64,000 bases of DNA from Phytophthora colocasiae (GCA_018806915.1 JAGKQI010000094.1:496001-560000), one strand, 5' to 3'; positions 14,097 to 26,419 are shown, counted from the stretch's first letter. The notes: a model not told the origin generated them from the sequence alone. A program made the numbers and translations.

Positions 14097-15326
14097 GCAC
14101 AGAGAAGGTTAAAGTTAGTTAATTGGCCAAAGTTGCATTTTCCGTTTGAAAGGCGCGAAAAAAACCGATGCATCGAGTGGATAAACCGCAAGAGGACGCA
14201 CCTCAAGTTGAGTCGCTCGTCACTCGCTTGCCCCTTCCCGCGGCGGTTCTGTGTCAGCTCGGGTTGTGGGCGTCTGCTCGAATAATGCCGCTTCAGTCAC
14301 CTAGACCCTAGTGGTGTCCCCTACCTCGTTGGCCACTGGCGGTGATTGCCTTGTGTTCTTGCACAGCTCTGAAGCGTTGAGACACTGGTCTCTTTCACTC
14401 TCTCTCTCTCTCCCCTCTCGCCGTTTCGCCCACAGGATCAAGCCAGCCGCTGCTAAATATACCGCGACAAAACCTTGCCGTCCTCGAACCAACTAGGGTT
14501 CTGAGCCACCACAAAACAAGATGTGTTTAACGCTTGGGTTGTCTTCGGCGCAGAAACCCAAGCAATCGCCAGACGTCCTTGCCTTCTGTGTGTGCAAGTC
14601 TACAGATGCAAAGCAGTTGCGCCGTCAGTGGGGTGAGACACAATTGACCTATGTATGCCAGTTGAGTTGCAAAAGGCAAAAACGTGCTGCTTGTTTGTGC
14701 GGTGATACCTCTACTGTCCCAAGTTGCCTTTGGACTGTATTGACGCGCGCCTTCTCGCTTTCTCTCTGGTGGCTGCGAGATTTAAACTGCAGTAGATTGG
14801 CGCGCGTTGAGCCTCTAGATTGTTGAGCAAGGGGGAAGATGTGGCACCAGGAGTGAATGTCAAGTGAGGAAATCTCAATGAAAAAAGCTCGCCCCAGCTG
14901 GAGGTATTGCAGTAACTTCTTGTTTCTAAAAAGGTGCTGAAGCGTACCTGAGATGTTGTTGCTGGTCTGGGGGGTTAGCGTGTTTGAAAAAGCCTGACTG
15001 GTCCGAGTTGCAGCAAGACTGTGTCTTCTGCTAGTTGCCGCTCGAGTTGACTTGAGTTGCCGCGCGCTACGAGCTCACCGACGGCTGCGTTTGAATATGA
15101 AAAAGGGAGAAAAAGCCCCCAATCACTGTCGTGGCTCTTTGTGACCGGATTTTATACAAAGTTTAGGTAAACTTGATGTTATCATTTAAATACAGATGGA
15201 GAGAATTGATTGGAGGAGAAAAGGTAGGGAAGGGTGAGGGCCAGGGGAGTCACAGCCTCAAACCGCGATCCTGCCAAATCCGATATCGTCCGGATAACTG
15301 TTCAACGTCGAAGGAGCGCCGTCAAG
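14097..15326. other. Intergenic region with a CT microsatellite
   Basis: Upstream region of the Myb gene. It contains a (CT)n tract at about 14396-14416. A 101-residue plus-strand frame at 14521-14826 has no domain and is probably chance. Confidence 0.5.
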
Positions 15327-15581
15327 ATGGGGATCGCGGCGACGATGTTCCAGGTAGCGCTGCTGCCGCTGGTGGCAGCTCATGGCGAAAGGGAAGACAC
15401 GAATGTGAGTTTTACCGAGACAATTGAACATTTGGGTGGTCTACGCGTGCTAGGCGGCGCCGTTTTGCTGCTGGCGCTGGCCTACGTCGCTTTGGTCGAG
15501 TGGCTGCTGCCGCGTGGCCGTCGGCTGCACCGCCTCAAGGGAGGACAGCGTCAAATACATTCAGCAACCAAGCAGGAGTGA
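15327..15581 (+). CDS. Small hypothetical secreted or membrane protein
   Basis: 84 residues starting M-G-I-A-A-T-M-F. An N-terminal hydrophobic stretch ends in V-A-A-H-G, like a signal peptide. A second segment around residues 42-58 (V-L-G-G-A-V-L-L-L-A-L-A-Y) looks transmembrane, and the tail is basic (R-G-R-R-L-H-R-L-K). That layout suggests a single-pass membrane protein. An upstream in-frame ATG at 15234 would add a basic extension; the signal-like start argues for 15327. No family recognised. Confidence 0.4.
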   Translation: MGIAATMFQVALLPLVAAHGEREDTNVSFTETIEHLGGLRVLGGAVLLLALAYVALVEWLLPRGRRLHRLKGGQRQIHSATKQE

Positions 15582-16795
15582 ATTATTGTATCGAGGAGGC
15601 TAACGTGTTTAAATCGAGAAGCTTGCAATGAACACGTGGCAGCTCTACGGACCCCGTCGAGACGTGCGTTTGGGGCGCAAAGCAGCCAAGAGATTCTCTT
15701 GGGGAAAAAATCAGAAGGCGTCCCATCGGCCATGATGCACATGAACAGCAATGAAGAGTGCAGTAATGGAGGAAGATGGAAAAGTTATTATCATACAAGC
15801 AGCAGAGTTCCGACAACGAGTGATACTCGTCGCGCTCGCGAGAAGAAAGATTTATTCGGAAGTGTTGTTGGTCTTTGAGCACATAGCGGTAGCTTTGCGT
15901 CAAATTCTAACGTCATACGGCGCAGTGATCCGCAAGGATAGCAACTTGCACGTGGATATATCTTTTCAAAGTGACTGACACATTGAAATTCTACGTGGCC
16001 ATGTACATATACAAGCTGCAATTTGCGCTCCTAGCCAATTCCTTTCATTAATGTGTGGCTACTTTTACCCATGTACGTCGTCCAAGCTTGCTGTGGCTTA
16101 TGTCCTGCAATGGTACATGTGCCGTACAGGTAAACGTTGAAGCACGTTGAAACGAGTTGAAGAGACAGAAAGGGCAGTAGCTGAATTACCTCCGATATAT
16201 TTTAACCAATCGGTGGATTATATACTGAATTATCATCCAATCGTTGTCCTTGCGACCTTTCGACAAACGAGGCGACAATGTAGCCATCTCGTTACCGCTG
16301 TCTAAATTGACAGGTGCTGGTGCTTATCAGAGATCATTTGCCAAATTATGATACCGTCACGACGAAGGGGATTATGCAGTCTCGGAGAGTTCGCTGGGAG
16401 TCTTTATCATTAATTAACAAAGTAGCTGTTAGCCACGTTGGATCTGTCATTGAACTGCGGTCCCAGCTCCTTATCTAGGTTGAAGCTTAAGCAGATCAAA
16501 CCAATTCCCACCAGCAATGTTCTCTATCTTGTTACCGCCTTCGCTCCGATGCCCCAGGAAGTTGCGGTAGACTTGAAGAACGTGCACAGCTCAATTTTGA
16601 ACTTCCAAGTTAGTCGAAGCTCGGTATTAAAACCATTTGATCGAGTTTCAACTACGACAGCAAAAGACACGTCACTAGAGCTTAGTCTAATCGGGTTCAG
16701 ACTCACGTGATACTTGCAGGTCGAAGGGTACATCTCACTGCTTTTTTCCCACTCAGTAGACACAATTCAACTCGCACCCGAACAACCAGATCTCA
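15582..16795. other. Intergenic region upstream of kinase copy 1
   Basis: No gene apart from the Myb fragment at 16435-16477. The last part, about 16660-16760, is related to 38460-38570, the region upstream of kinase copy 2, but is clearly diverged from it. Confidence 0.5.
16435..16477 (-). pseudogene. Short fragment of the telobox Myb gene
   Basis: This stretch of about 43 bp matches 13231-13273, the part of the Myb gene coding for the second repeat (N-D-R-S-N-V-Q-L), with about three mismatches and the same orientation. Homology stops abruptly at both ends. It may be a captured exon scrap. Confidence 0.65.
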
Positions 16796-19700
16796 ATGAG
16801 GTTGACTACCAAGCCAAAGCTCAAGCTTTCATCCTCCACGGGGGTTTTCCCCATGGACGGTGTGACTCTATCTGAGACTGTGGAGCTCCTGACCCAAGAG
16901 CTCCTAGAGAAGCTCTGTCGTCGCTGTGAAGGGCCATACGCTGGTTTTGCAGGAGTTTTCAACCGTCTTCGTCTTTTGAGCATTTTGCTACTGAGAAGTG
17001 CTGATCAGGACATGTCGGTGGAAGGAGATGAAGCCATCGTGAATCTTCTGCATCAGTTGAACCAATCGCACCTGCTTCGAACTACAGAAGCCACAAAACA
17101 AGACAAAGGTTCTTTGCTCCGTGAGCTCTGTAATGCTGTAGCTCGTTCTCAACTTGCCTATGTGGCGTATGAACGTATTGAAGATCTTCGACGTGTGTTC
17201 ATGGCGGAAGAAGCTGCTGAAGTGGAATGGCGTCAGGAATGGGAAAAACATTGTTCAAAGCAGTTCCAGCAGTTTAAAATGCAGTTGAGAGCGGGGATTC
17301 TTCAACGTGCAGCTGAGGAAATGTCCATCAGAGAACGAAAAGAAGTCTTACAAGATCTAAAGAGCAGCCTACAAGGCAAAGCTGTGGCTGAACGTGGTCT
17401 TCTTCGAGATGTAGCGGCTTTACTTGGAGGTTTAACATGTTCACATCATCATCAGGAGCCAGAACCAGAGCTGGAACAACCACAACCTGCACCTACAAGT
17501 CGAAATTATTCAATGGGGAAAGCTGATGTATCTTGGCAGGCTGACCTATCGGCTTTGATGCCATGGCAACGCCATCGAGCGACCACAGGAGGACTTCGAG
17601 CTACAAACCACAAAGAATACATCCCTGCTCACGAGATCGACTTCCACACGACTTGGCTGTACCAAGAAAAGGATGACTCGAGTGATTCATCCAGTTGCTC
17701 TCTGCTCAAAGGCAGTTGGCTGGACACTACTGTAGCGATCCAACTGGCAGACGATGATATCAATAGTGAAGAAGACACCGGAGAAGATGCTGAAGAATCC
17801 TTTGACCGCAAGGTGTGCACCTGGTTTCGACTTGATCACCCCAATATCCTCAAGCTTTTCGGAGGCTGCGACGATACCAAGTGCGAAATTGATACATCCC
17901 ATTCCCCAGTCGCTCCGAAAATGGAGAACACAGGACTTCGCTTCTTCGTTTGTGAAGATGCACGGGAGGGAACTCTACGGCAATTCCTGGATCAACAGCA
18001 GTCTAATGCATCAAAATCCACCCATACACTACACACTTGGACGAAACTACATGAAGCTTCACTGGGACTGAAGTATCTTCACCAACGTGGCATTGTACAT
18101 GGACGATTATGCTGTCGGGAAATCCTCATTGGGAACGATGGACAGGCAAAGCTGACAGTGTTCGGCAACAGATACAACCCGAAGGATTCCACTCGAAAGC
18201 GAGACCCCCTTCTTCGTTGGACGGCACCTGAACGCCTTGGTCTTGGAGATATGAAGAGTAATGCTCCACCTACAATGGAATCGGACGTGTTCGCTTTGGG
18301 GATGTGCATTTTGGAGGCTGTGACGATGCGAGCGCCATGGAAACCTCTTCCAGATAAAGACGTTCGAGTCGCGATGACTACAGGAGTTCGCCTACCTCCA
18401 CGCCCTATCGGTCTCTTCAGTGATGAACAGTGGGCTTTGGTGACTCAAATGTGCAGCTTTGATCCTCGTCGACGACCAAAGATTTCTTCAGTGGTTCACC
18501 AACTCGAGAAATACGTGGAAGAAGCTACTAGTGTTCAGAAAACTCAACTCGCTACCAAGATGAGAGGGCAAACGGTTGTAAATCAATCTAGGCTTCCACG
18601 AAGCAGTGAAGATGAAATTTGCCCTACAGCATCGTCGGAACTGGAAGAAAGGAGCATTTCGACACGTTGGGTGCTGTGCAGTCTATGCTGGGCTCGGTCA
18701 GCGAGTACAGTGTCATGAATGAGCAAATGTGTGCTCGGATTATCGACATTTTCAGCAAAGTTACGCATCGCTGCGTCACCCTGGAGTGGTGTCCTGGTAG
18801 ACAACGCCAAGCCGCGTCAGTGGTGGATCCAAGCTGCCCAACAGCACATCGAATCCACAAGAAGAGAGAGAGATACAAGCAAGAAGATACACACAGGATG
18901 CTTTGACTGGATGGTTCAGCTCGCGGTCTGTGCGCCGGGTTCTCCTCCGCAACTTCCAACTCGCTCCAGCATCTCGTTCGATGAGAGATGTCAAGCGCTG
19001 CAATTACTTGCCAAAGTGCTGAACGAGTTCCATGTCTGTCTCGTGTCTGCAGCTCAAGAACCAGTTAATTCTCTCACGATGTTATGTGCAAGTCGCACCA
19101 GAGTTGCCCAGGAGGTTTATGAGCTACACATAGCACTGGATCGATTGCTCAAATCGACGCCGGCACTACACGCCGCTCGAACGGCTGAAGTTCACAACTG
19201 GCAGGAATCCTGGGACGAACAGCGTCGACTTCAAGTTTGCATTGCTACTGGCCAAGGGGAAGATATAGATGAACCAGAGGATCAAGATCGCCTCGAAGAC
19301 TCTGACAGTCGTGACCTTGGGCGTTCCTCATCTCTTGATTCTGAAGCTCCAGTTTCGACTCGAATGTGGCGAAGAACTCGCCGTAGACGCTCCACAACAA
19401 CGCAAGTACCCACTGGAGCTGAATTCGCAGCCGTCGGAAGTGCGTGGGATCTCCATCCAGTACCAGAAGCACGTGATCCACTTCCGGAGTGGTTTGTTCC
19501 ACCAGAAGAAGTTCTTTTCGACCCTGATCAACCGTTTAGTCGAGGTTCATATGGTACAGTTCACAAAGGGAAATGGCTGGACTCCCAAGTGGTTGTGAAG
19601 AACGTGATCGTCAAAGAGGACGTCAGTGGAGACTTATTCCGAGGTGAAGTAGCGATCTGGTATTCACTCAATCACCCACACATTGTCAATCTGTACGGTG

Positions 19701-20350
19701 CGTGTCATCTTGGTGGACAACCTTTCTTCGTGTGCGAGCACGCAAGTTTCGGAAGGCTTATCGATTATCTGCGCCGGAGAGAGAATGGTAAAGTGGATGT
19801 TGCAGAAGCGTGGCAAAAGCTCTACGAGGCTGCTCTTGGTCTGCAGTACCTACACCAGAGAGGGATCATCCATCAGGATCTCAAGTGTGACAACATCCTC
19901 GTAGGAAGCGATGGACGAGCCAAACTCACGGACTTTGGACTCAGCTCCCAAATGCTTCGACAGAATCCACACAGCTTCGTAGGTGGAATCAGCAAACCCG
20001 TTGGAGCCGTGAGATGGAAAGCTCCCGAGCTGTTGAAGGCGGCGAAGTCAAGCGGTGGGAAAGTAATTCCGTCCATGGAAGCAGATATTTTCTCCTTTGG
20101 TATGTGCGTCGTGCAAGCTGTGACTGGTAAAGTCCCGTGGGGCAAGAAGTACGTGGATTCAGTCGTGTCGTACACGGTCCGGAAGGGGGAATTGCCGAAA
20201 AAGCCCAAAGCGTTCACACCGCTGCAGTGGAAACTCATTACGCACATGTGTGCTTTTGATCCCCAGAAACGACCTCGTGTTGCCACAGTGGTGAAGGCGC
20301 TTGGAATCATCGTCAGCAGTGAAAAACTCGAGGCCACTCTTCTCACTTGA
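16796..20350 (+). pseudogene. Tandem pseudokinase-kinase (TKL-like), copy 1, with one in-frame stop
   Basis: One frame runs from the ATG at 16796 to 20350, broken only by TGA at 18716-18718. The N-terminal 280 residues are helical. Domain 1 lacks all three catalytic residues: the beta-3 lysine is Q316 (V-A-I-Q), the HRD motif reads H-G-R (from 435), and DFG reads V-F-G (from 455). Domain 2 keeps them: V-V-V-K (Lys codon 19598-19600), H-Q-D-L-K (Asp codon 19877-19879) and D-F-G (from 19931). Compared with copy 2, one G is missing at 18661 and one A is extra near 18758; between these compensating indels the wrong frame is read and the TGA appears. They may be real lesions or sequence errors. 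Likely role, if expressed, is signalling with the pseudokinase regulating the kinase. Confidence 0.85.
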
Positions 20351-20362
20351 CCAGTAGTTTTT

Positions 20363-21031
20363 TTAATGCCAATCCACGAATATTACAGTCTCGAACGCAC
20401 GAATGCCATTTTGAATATCGGATTCTACACACTGCCAGTTCCTTCCTCCAAAGGTTGCAAAGTCATGATCACCAAAAGAACCCCAGCTCTTGGAGCTGAC
20501 CACGTAGTCATCCGGGAAGTTGGCATCACACGTCTCTTGTAAGCCACGGTTCCTCTTCTGGCACAACGAAACGCGTTGCGGGATGTTGCAGTGTTTGTAG
20601 ATACGATGGAAGGCTTGAAGGGCTCGCAAGACATCTTCTTGCCACCTCTGGTCCGCGTCGTTCATACTAAAGCCTAATTGCTTCATCTCTTCCCAATCCT
20701 TCGCCACCCAAATGAACCCAATGTCCTCGAGATCCTGAGCCTGGTAATCGAGCAGAGTATCTCTCTTTTGACGTAGGTTATTCCCAAGTCATTGCAAATC
20801 CCCCTCTGGGACCACAAACTGATGGTCCACCAGCAAATTTCCCTCCAGCTGCTTGAACGTCTTCAATGCTGCCAGCGTCTTATGAATCCACTGGAAACGC
20901 TCCCAGTCGCAGACCTCAGGGAACCCGACGACGTTCATGTCATAACGAACTTTCTGCAGGTATGGGGAGCTTCTAATGGTCAAAACGTCGATTAATGCCC
21001 TAAATTGAGTCCCCGGGTCTCCTCCGGCCAT
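20363..21031 (-). pseudogene. Helicase-associated-domain gene, copy 1, internally deleted
   Basis: On the strand opposite the kinase and ending 12 bp from it. Frames at 20789-21031 and 20363-20707 encode helicase-associated-type repeats: aromatic-rich helical units with Y-L-Q-K-V-R-Y-D-M and V-P-E-G-D, then L-G-F-S-M-N-D-A-D-Q-R-W-Q. Compared with 61896-62847, blocks are missing within the downstream unit and between G-F-I-W-V-A-K-D and M-K-Q-L-G-F. The frames cannot be joined, so this is a relic. These repeats are expanded in oomycetes and are thought to bind nucleic acid. Confidence 0.65.
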
Positions 21032-21461
21032 AAGTTGTCGTCATAGGACTCGAAGCGCTTGGTCTTCGGCCTAGAGCTTAGAAAGCAGCGCATACTTCGG
21101 TCCTTCCAGAATGAATGTCTTTAACCTCTTGATCGTAATAAGGGTTAATTAATGATTATTATTATTAACCCCTTGGTTCCCGAAATCGCATACACCATAC
21201 GAATCATGGCTTGAATGAAGGGAATAAGAAGTCGACTTCCCTGTGAAACGGAAGAACAATAAAACCCCAGGAACCGCAGTTCCTGAGGTTTTAGAGTTCA
21301 AACAAGCGACAACTTAAGTGGGAGGAAGCAAACGAATAATAAAACTAATTGAAAACTTGAAACAGCAACTTCATTTCTCTGATCAGTCATTGGTTACAGG
21401 AATCGGATCTTTGGTTTCGCTCTCTCGCACGGTCACAAAGCGACTTTCTCAACCAAGTGCA
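21032..21461. other. Intergenic region before the coiled-coil gene
   Basis: A/T-rich, with a TTATTATTATTAACCCC stretch near 21155-21172 and a GC palindrome (GGAACCGCAGTTCC) near 21270. The coding frame of the next gene stays open upstream to 21318 but has no ATG before 21462. Confidence 0.5.
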
Positions 21462-22859
21462 ATGCTGCAGCCTTATGGGTTATCTCCACCGCAAGAGAAC
21501 CAAGAGGACGCCTCCACGGCCCAATGTAGCAACAGTTCTATCGGCGTGATGCAGCGCAACCGAAGTATATCAGTGCGCGACCATCTTCAGCAGCTTTCTG
21601 TTCAAGAAGAAGTTCTTCTATTCGGCAACACTATGCAGCAACACGCAATCGATATGCAGATACAAGAAGCCAAGCGCCGGACCGAAGAACAAGGCGTCGT
21701 TTTGGACATGCGAACGCAGCAGTTGTTGAATTACACCCACGAGCATGTAAGCCAAACCCGCAACGAGAGTGAGCGTCAGATGAACGAGAAAATGCTCGAA
21801 GGCCTACATGCTTCACATACACAGCTGAACAACGAGCTCCAAGCTAAAACACACACGATCCAGCAAGAAATACAAGCTCAACTTCGCGTAGAACGTGAGC
21901 AACAGCTTGCAGAGCTCGAACATCGCTTGGCACTACAGAAAATTGAAGTCCAGCACGCTGCCAATGATACCGAAGACCGGCTGAATACTGTCCTGCAAAC
22001 TCATCTCGACGGTTGGGAAAACAAGCTTAACAACTCAAAGTCATGGGCTCAAGTGTACTTGCGGACGGCAATGGAAGCTCAAAATCGGGAGTTTGGGTCA
22101 AAGATCGAGGTTGCCGTTGAAGGTTGCATCGAGGATCAATTCCAACGCCGGCAAACTGAAATGGCACAGTTAATATCAGCCCAGATTCGTGCTGAGCTGA
22201 GGAAGGGGCAGTGTAACCAAGAAAAACGAGTTCAAGCGTGTGTTGACGACGCTTCTCGCGCGGTGAAACTTCACATTGATGGGGAGCTCGCAGATCTGAA
22301 GAAGAATCAGTGCAACCAAGACAAGCAGATGCAAGCGTGTGCCCTCAATGCTGCTCGTGAGGTTGAACTGCGCGTTGAAGCAAAACTTGTGGAGTTGAAG
22401 AATAGCCAGGAGCAGTGGCGTAGAGATTTCAACGCTGGTATTGAATCCAAACTGCAAGCCGTCACCTTGAAGGCGTCAGTAGTACCACAGCCAAGCACCT
22501 CTTCTATTGTGGAGACAGTGGAAACGATTATCGACGCTCGAATTAAGGCAGAAGTTGAGACGCTCAGAGCCGCAACATTCCTGACGAAGGCTGCAGCTGG
22601 GGGTGGTTGTGTCTGCAACAAAAAGGAAGGTGCCAGCTACAAGGTACTTCCACGTGAAGCTGATAGTGATAAACCTTCGCGGATTCGACTTCGGAAGCAG
22701 AGTTCCAGAGCTGTCCGCTCCCGCCCACCTGTCCCCAAAGTAGCAATTAAACTATCTAAACTCGATAAAGTCCAAGCTGCAGTGATGCATGCTACGGCTA
22801 CGCGTGCTGGGAATCGAGCTAAAGCTCTCGAGAATGCACTGAAGGCTAAACGTAAGTGA
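21462..22859 (+). CDS. Coiled-coil protein of unknown function
   Basis: About 465 residues from the ATG at 21462. Most of the protein (residues 50-370) is charged, helical and rich in E, Q, R and L with heptad spacing, so a long coiled coil is likely. Two adjacent units around residues 245-320 share the pattern Q-C-N-Q-x-K-x-x-Q-A-C-x-x-x-A-x-R-x-V with regular cysteines. The C-terminus is basic (S-R-A-V-R-S-R-P, ending K-R-K), suggesting nuclear targeting or nucleic-acid binding. It ends 69 bp from the end of the convergent hAT frame. It may be a host gene or an accessory frame of that element. No family recognised. Confidence 0.6.
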   Translation: MLQPYGLSPPQENQEDASTAQCSNSSIGVMQRNRSISVRDHLQQLSVQEEVLLFGNTMQQHAIDMQIQEAKRRTEEQGVVLDMRTQQLLNYTHEHVSQTRNESERQMNEKMLEGLHASHTQLNNELQAKTHTIQQEIQAQLRVEREQQLAELEHRLALQKIEVQHAANDTEDRLNTVLQTHLDGWENKLNNSKSWAQVYLRTAMEAQNREFGSKIEVAVEGCIEDQFQRRQTEMAQLISAQIRAELRKGQCNQEKRVQACVDDASRAVKLHIDGELADLKKNQCNQDKQMQACALNAAREVELRVEAKLVELKNSQEQWRRDFNAGIESKLQAVTLKASVVPQPSTSSIVETVETIIDARIKAEVETLRAATFLTKAAAGGGCVCNKKEGASYKVLPREADSDKPSRIRLRKQSSRAVRSRPPVPKVAIKLSKLDKVQAAVMHATATRAGNRAKALENALKAKRK

Positions 22860-22928
22860 AACAAATTGCAATGACGTATCCAAACAATGTAAGGTAAAAC
22901 AGATCAGTGCATTGGAAAATATAGTAAA

Positions 22929-25200
22929 TCAAACGCAGTTTTTCGACTCGTCTTCGTTGTCCGACGCGAAAGACCCCGTATACTCCATTGAGAAACAGTC
23001 TTGTGTCATTTGATGCCACCCAATGCGCTCCATCACTGCCGACTCGAGGTTTTCTTTCACGTTACTTGGTACATTGGCTTCCACTTCTGAAGGATGAAGC
23101 TTTGGGCATTGACAGACGTCAACGAACGATCGATTCTGATGTAGAAAGCATGCCATATCAATATTCTGAGGGCTAGTTGAAGTTCGCAACGCTGTTACCA
23201 TTTGCCCGCTGTTGCCAAAATCCCTTTCCAATTGCGCCGATGATACTGGGACTGCGAACACAACCCGAGCCACCAGTGGCAGCAGAAAGTAGGTCCTGGA
23301 TGTTTGTTGGCGATGCCAAAACTCCAACACTGTTTCTGGTCTTGCTGCAGCCGGCCGACCAAGTTCAGGAGCGGAACTTGTCATCTGCAACCCGCTTGGA
23401 TCATCAAACCATTGTTTCAGTTCGTTGGATATTAGTCCGTCGTACTTGTTCCGATGTGGAACGGGCTGCTCTGGACGCTGAACAGGTTGAACTGAAAAGG
23501 CTGCCATTATGTCTTCAGCAAAAACGTCACGCTGCACTACAGGTGCCGTACGGTCTTCAGATTGTTCGGGGTCTTGCTCGCTTGCAACCAAGCGCATTAC
23601 CGCCTTTAAGCGCTTCATAATAGCAGCTCGAACAGCAGCTACATGAGCAGAAACCCTGTTATCGGGAAGTTTTCCTTCTGTCCGTGCCACCAGCTCGACC
23701 ACTTCATCCATTGGACCACCAACGTGCTTTACAACTGGATGCAGCAACAATTGCATCTCGAAAACATAAGATCCGCTGTCGAGGTAAGAAGCATCCACGT
23801 AACGCCGGAAAAAGTTGCGATAGAAGGTTTTCTGAAGCAGGAGCCTCGTATTCGCCACCAAAGTCGTTAACTGGTAAGGCTGGATGTATACTGCGTTTGC
23901 GGGGGTAGTGTCATACCGTCGGATTGGTTCATCGAGTGACAGGGCTGTCATCCGCACCGTGTACAGAGAAAGTAGTACCTGTACTTGATTAGCATCTTCC
24001 GCTTGCGAGCGTTTCGTCACGAGGATGATCGGTGTCAGTACTGAGAGTAGTTGTACCAATTCTTGGCGATGACCAGCAAGAGGAAATCCAGGTGGAGGAC
24101 GCTTTCTATCGCGGATGTGCTTGGCAGTCCGTTCGCTGTACCACGCCTCTAATGCCTCCCACTTATCCAGGACACATTTCAGGGTTCCTGCCATCCCCAA
24201 AAAGCGATGGGGCTTAAATCCAACCACTTTGATACCGTTGCCCTTGCCCAACATGACCATAAGCGACTTTAGCAAGTCACCCATAGACGAGTTCGAGGAT
24301 GTATCATAGCACGTCTGGGATAACTTGTTCAGTGGCTCAGACATTTCTGTATTCTGGGATTTCTGCGTCAGACCACAAGCCATCTTCGTTGCTGCATTAA
24401 CCATGTGGGGAATACACCACTCCCATTTTAAGCAGAGACCTTCCTTTACCATCCACTTGACGTCAGGGCCACTGTCTGTTGTAGCACCAAAAAATTCGCT
24501 CGGTGATAGTCCAAAGTCCAGAAGAATTCCAAATATCCACCTCTCAAAAGGTCCTCGAATACCTTGGTCTCGTTCTCCATACATCGGAGTGAAGTGCCTT
24601 GTCCCCAGCAAAATCGAGCGCATTCGAAAGTTGACATCAATGAAGTAAATTCTTAAGCCAAGATACTTGTCGCCACCGTGTTTTGGGCTCCAGAAATCTA
24701 TGACCAATGTGAGGCAGCCAATCTTACCAACGCGGTTTGCAACAATGCAGCCTTTAATTTCTTGACGACCAGAAGCGTAAAGCTCCACTAATGAGTGAGT
24801 CACAGTTTGCGAGTTCACGGTTGTCTTGAATTCGTCCTTCGTTACCACCTCCTTCAGAATGATCGACTCCTCGTACTCTCCGAAACGAAAAGGCAAGTTG
24901 TTGTAGATAATGCGAACAGTCTCTAAAAGCAAGCACAAGCGCTTTGCGTCATCTCGACACAGGGCAGAGGCTAAGATTCTGTCCACTTCTTCCTCACGGT
25001 TGTGTTTGCGTGTGTTTTGAAGGGCGGTTTTGTCGGACTGAATCTGGTGCGTCTCTCACAAGTGCTTCGTGGCATTTGTCGTTTTTCCACCGTGGAAAGG
25101 TAGAAAAATCACTTCCCTGCGGCAAGCGTCACTTACCAAACAAATCCATCCCGTCACAACAGCTCCACGAATGGAACACCTAACGCGAACCCCATACTTG
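22929..25200 (-). pseudogene. hAT-family transposase, stop codon in the BED-type finger
   Basis: A long uninterrupted frame covers 22929-24986. The C-terminus has the hAT dimerisation signature: V-P-V-S-S-A-Q-L-E-R-D-F, then a spaced N-I-D-M-A-C-F-L-H-Q-N. The middle has the expected T-D-S-G-P-D-V-K catalytic-region segment. Upstream in the same frame, at 25000-25200, reads a BED-like finger (G-G-K-T-T-N-A-T-K-H-L, stop, E-T-H-Q-I-Q); the TGA at 25056-25058 falls between its two histidine-bearing halves. The 22929-24986 frame has no early ATG, so it would lose DNA binding and probably its start. I found no convincing terminal repeats. A relic, unless the finger exon is bypassed. Confidence 0.75.
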
Positions 25201-26419
25201 AATGTAATGGAGCGGTGGTTGCGAGGAAGTGGGAGCGGAGTACAGGTCGGAGTTGGACGAAAACCGATAACTGCTTATCGAACGCACACAGGGATTTTAG
25301 CTGCGTCATTTGCATCGTACAGCACGGCTGCATCTGGAGGCCATGCACCCAGCTCGATCTCTGCAGCCTCTCGATGATGTCCTCGGGTTGATGATTGCTC
25401 CGGTCGGGCATCATTATTCGACACGTAGCCACTAGAAAGTCTTGAACGCTGGAATGCCGATGGTGCTAGTTCTTCTCGCATCGATCGTACTGCCAATGCC
25501 CCCCGTTGCGATGATGTTCCGGAAATCTCACTGGGATGGCCGCGTTGAAGGTGGCTGGACCTCGGTAATGGGCCATTAGAAAGCTCCTCGAAGTCCTCGG
25601 AATCGGATGTCTGCCGGCAGTTCATTCTGCACCGTTGTTCTGCGAGGAAGAGGTGGTTCTTGGTCGATTCAGGACTGTGGTCTTTCGCTAATGGTGCTGG
25701 AAGGTCGCTACGAACACGGCCTTTGGCACGTAACGGCGTATCCACCGCGATCCGCCTATTGGAAGCTTGCAAAATGAAGAAAAAAACGCGCTGCACTTCG
25801 TTTACTTCCTTATTTTGCAATAGTATTGAAACGAACTGAATATAACCGTAACTGGAGTTCAAACTTTCGGGCGCCCTCTCGACGAAGTCGGAATTCCGTT
25901 ACATTGACTTCCTATCCTGAAAATTCATTCAAGCCATGATACGAATGGTGTAACATACGACGTAACAATATTGTATGGTACAGAGCGGTGCTTCGCGGAA
26001 GGAGGATAAGTTTTCAACAGGTTTCGTAGGCAATGTCGTAAGTCATACGCCCTACAGTACCAGACGAAGAGATGTGTTGTACGTCGTAACTTTCTCCACT
26101 CGACTAAACAGCTGCAAACAGAATCGTGCATAGTACTGCGCTGCGGGATCGAACAGCTGAAAGCGGTGAAACAAAAGATGCACCTATTCAAGAAAACGAG
26201 CATTACGATCCGACAAATGCTATCACTCATCAGGTTGTTGCACAGCACTGTCCTAGCTACTCGCATTACCATTTCCGCTTCACTCGTCGTCACCACCTTC
26301 ACCATTGCAACGAAGGCGCAGCTCTCGACGGGTTTTCTTATGTTGTCCAACTCGCTGGCTTGGACGACGCAATACTACTCGCTTCCCCAAAGTCGCTGGG
26401 ATGGATTGGCCGCAGTTGA
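25200..26419. other. Region between the hAT and Gypsy relics
   Basis: No gene supported. Overlapping minus-strand frames at 25275-25862 and 25925-26350 show no domain. The latter lies opposite the piggyBac-derived region. Confidence 0.4.

Noticed and set aside
14521..14826. 101-residue frame as a gene
   Set aside because: No domain, no promoter signal, unusual composition; probably chance.
17629..18309. Minus-strand frames opposite the kinase, also present in copy 2
   Set aside because: They persist in both copies only because the sense strand is nearly identical; no independent coding signal.
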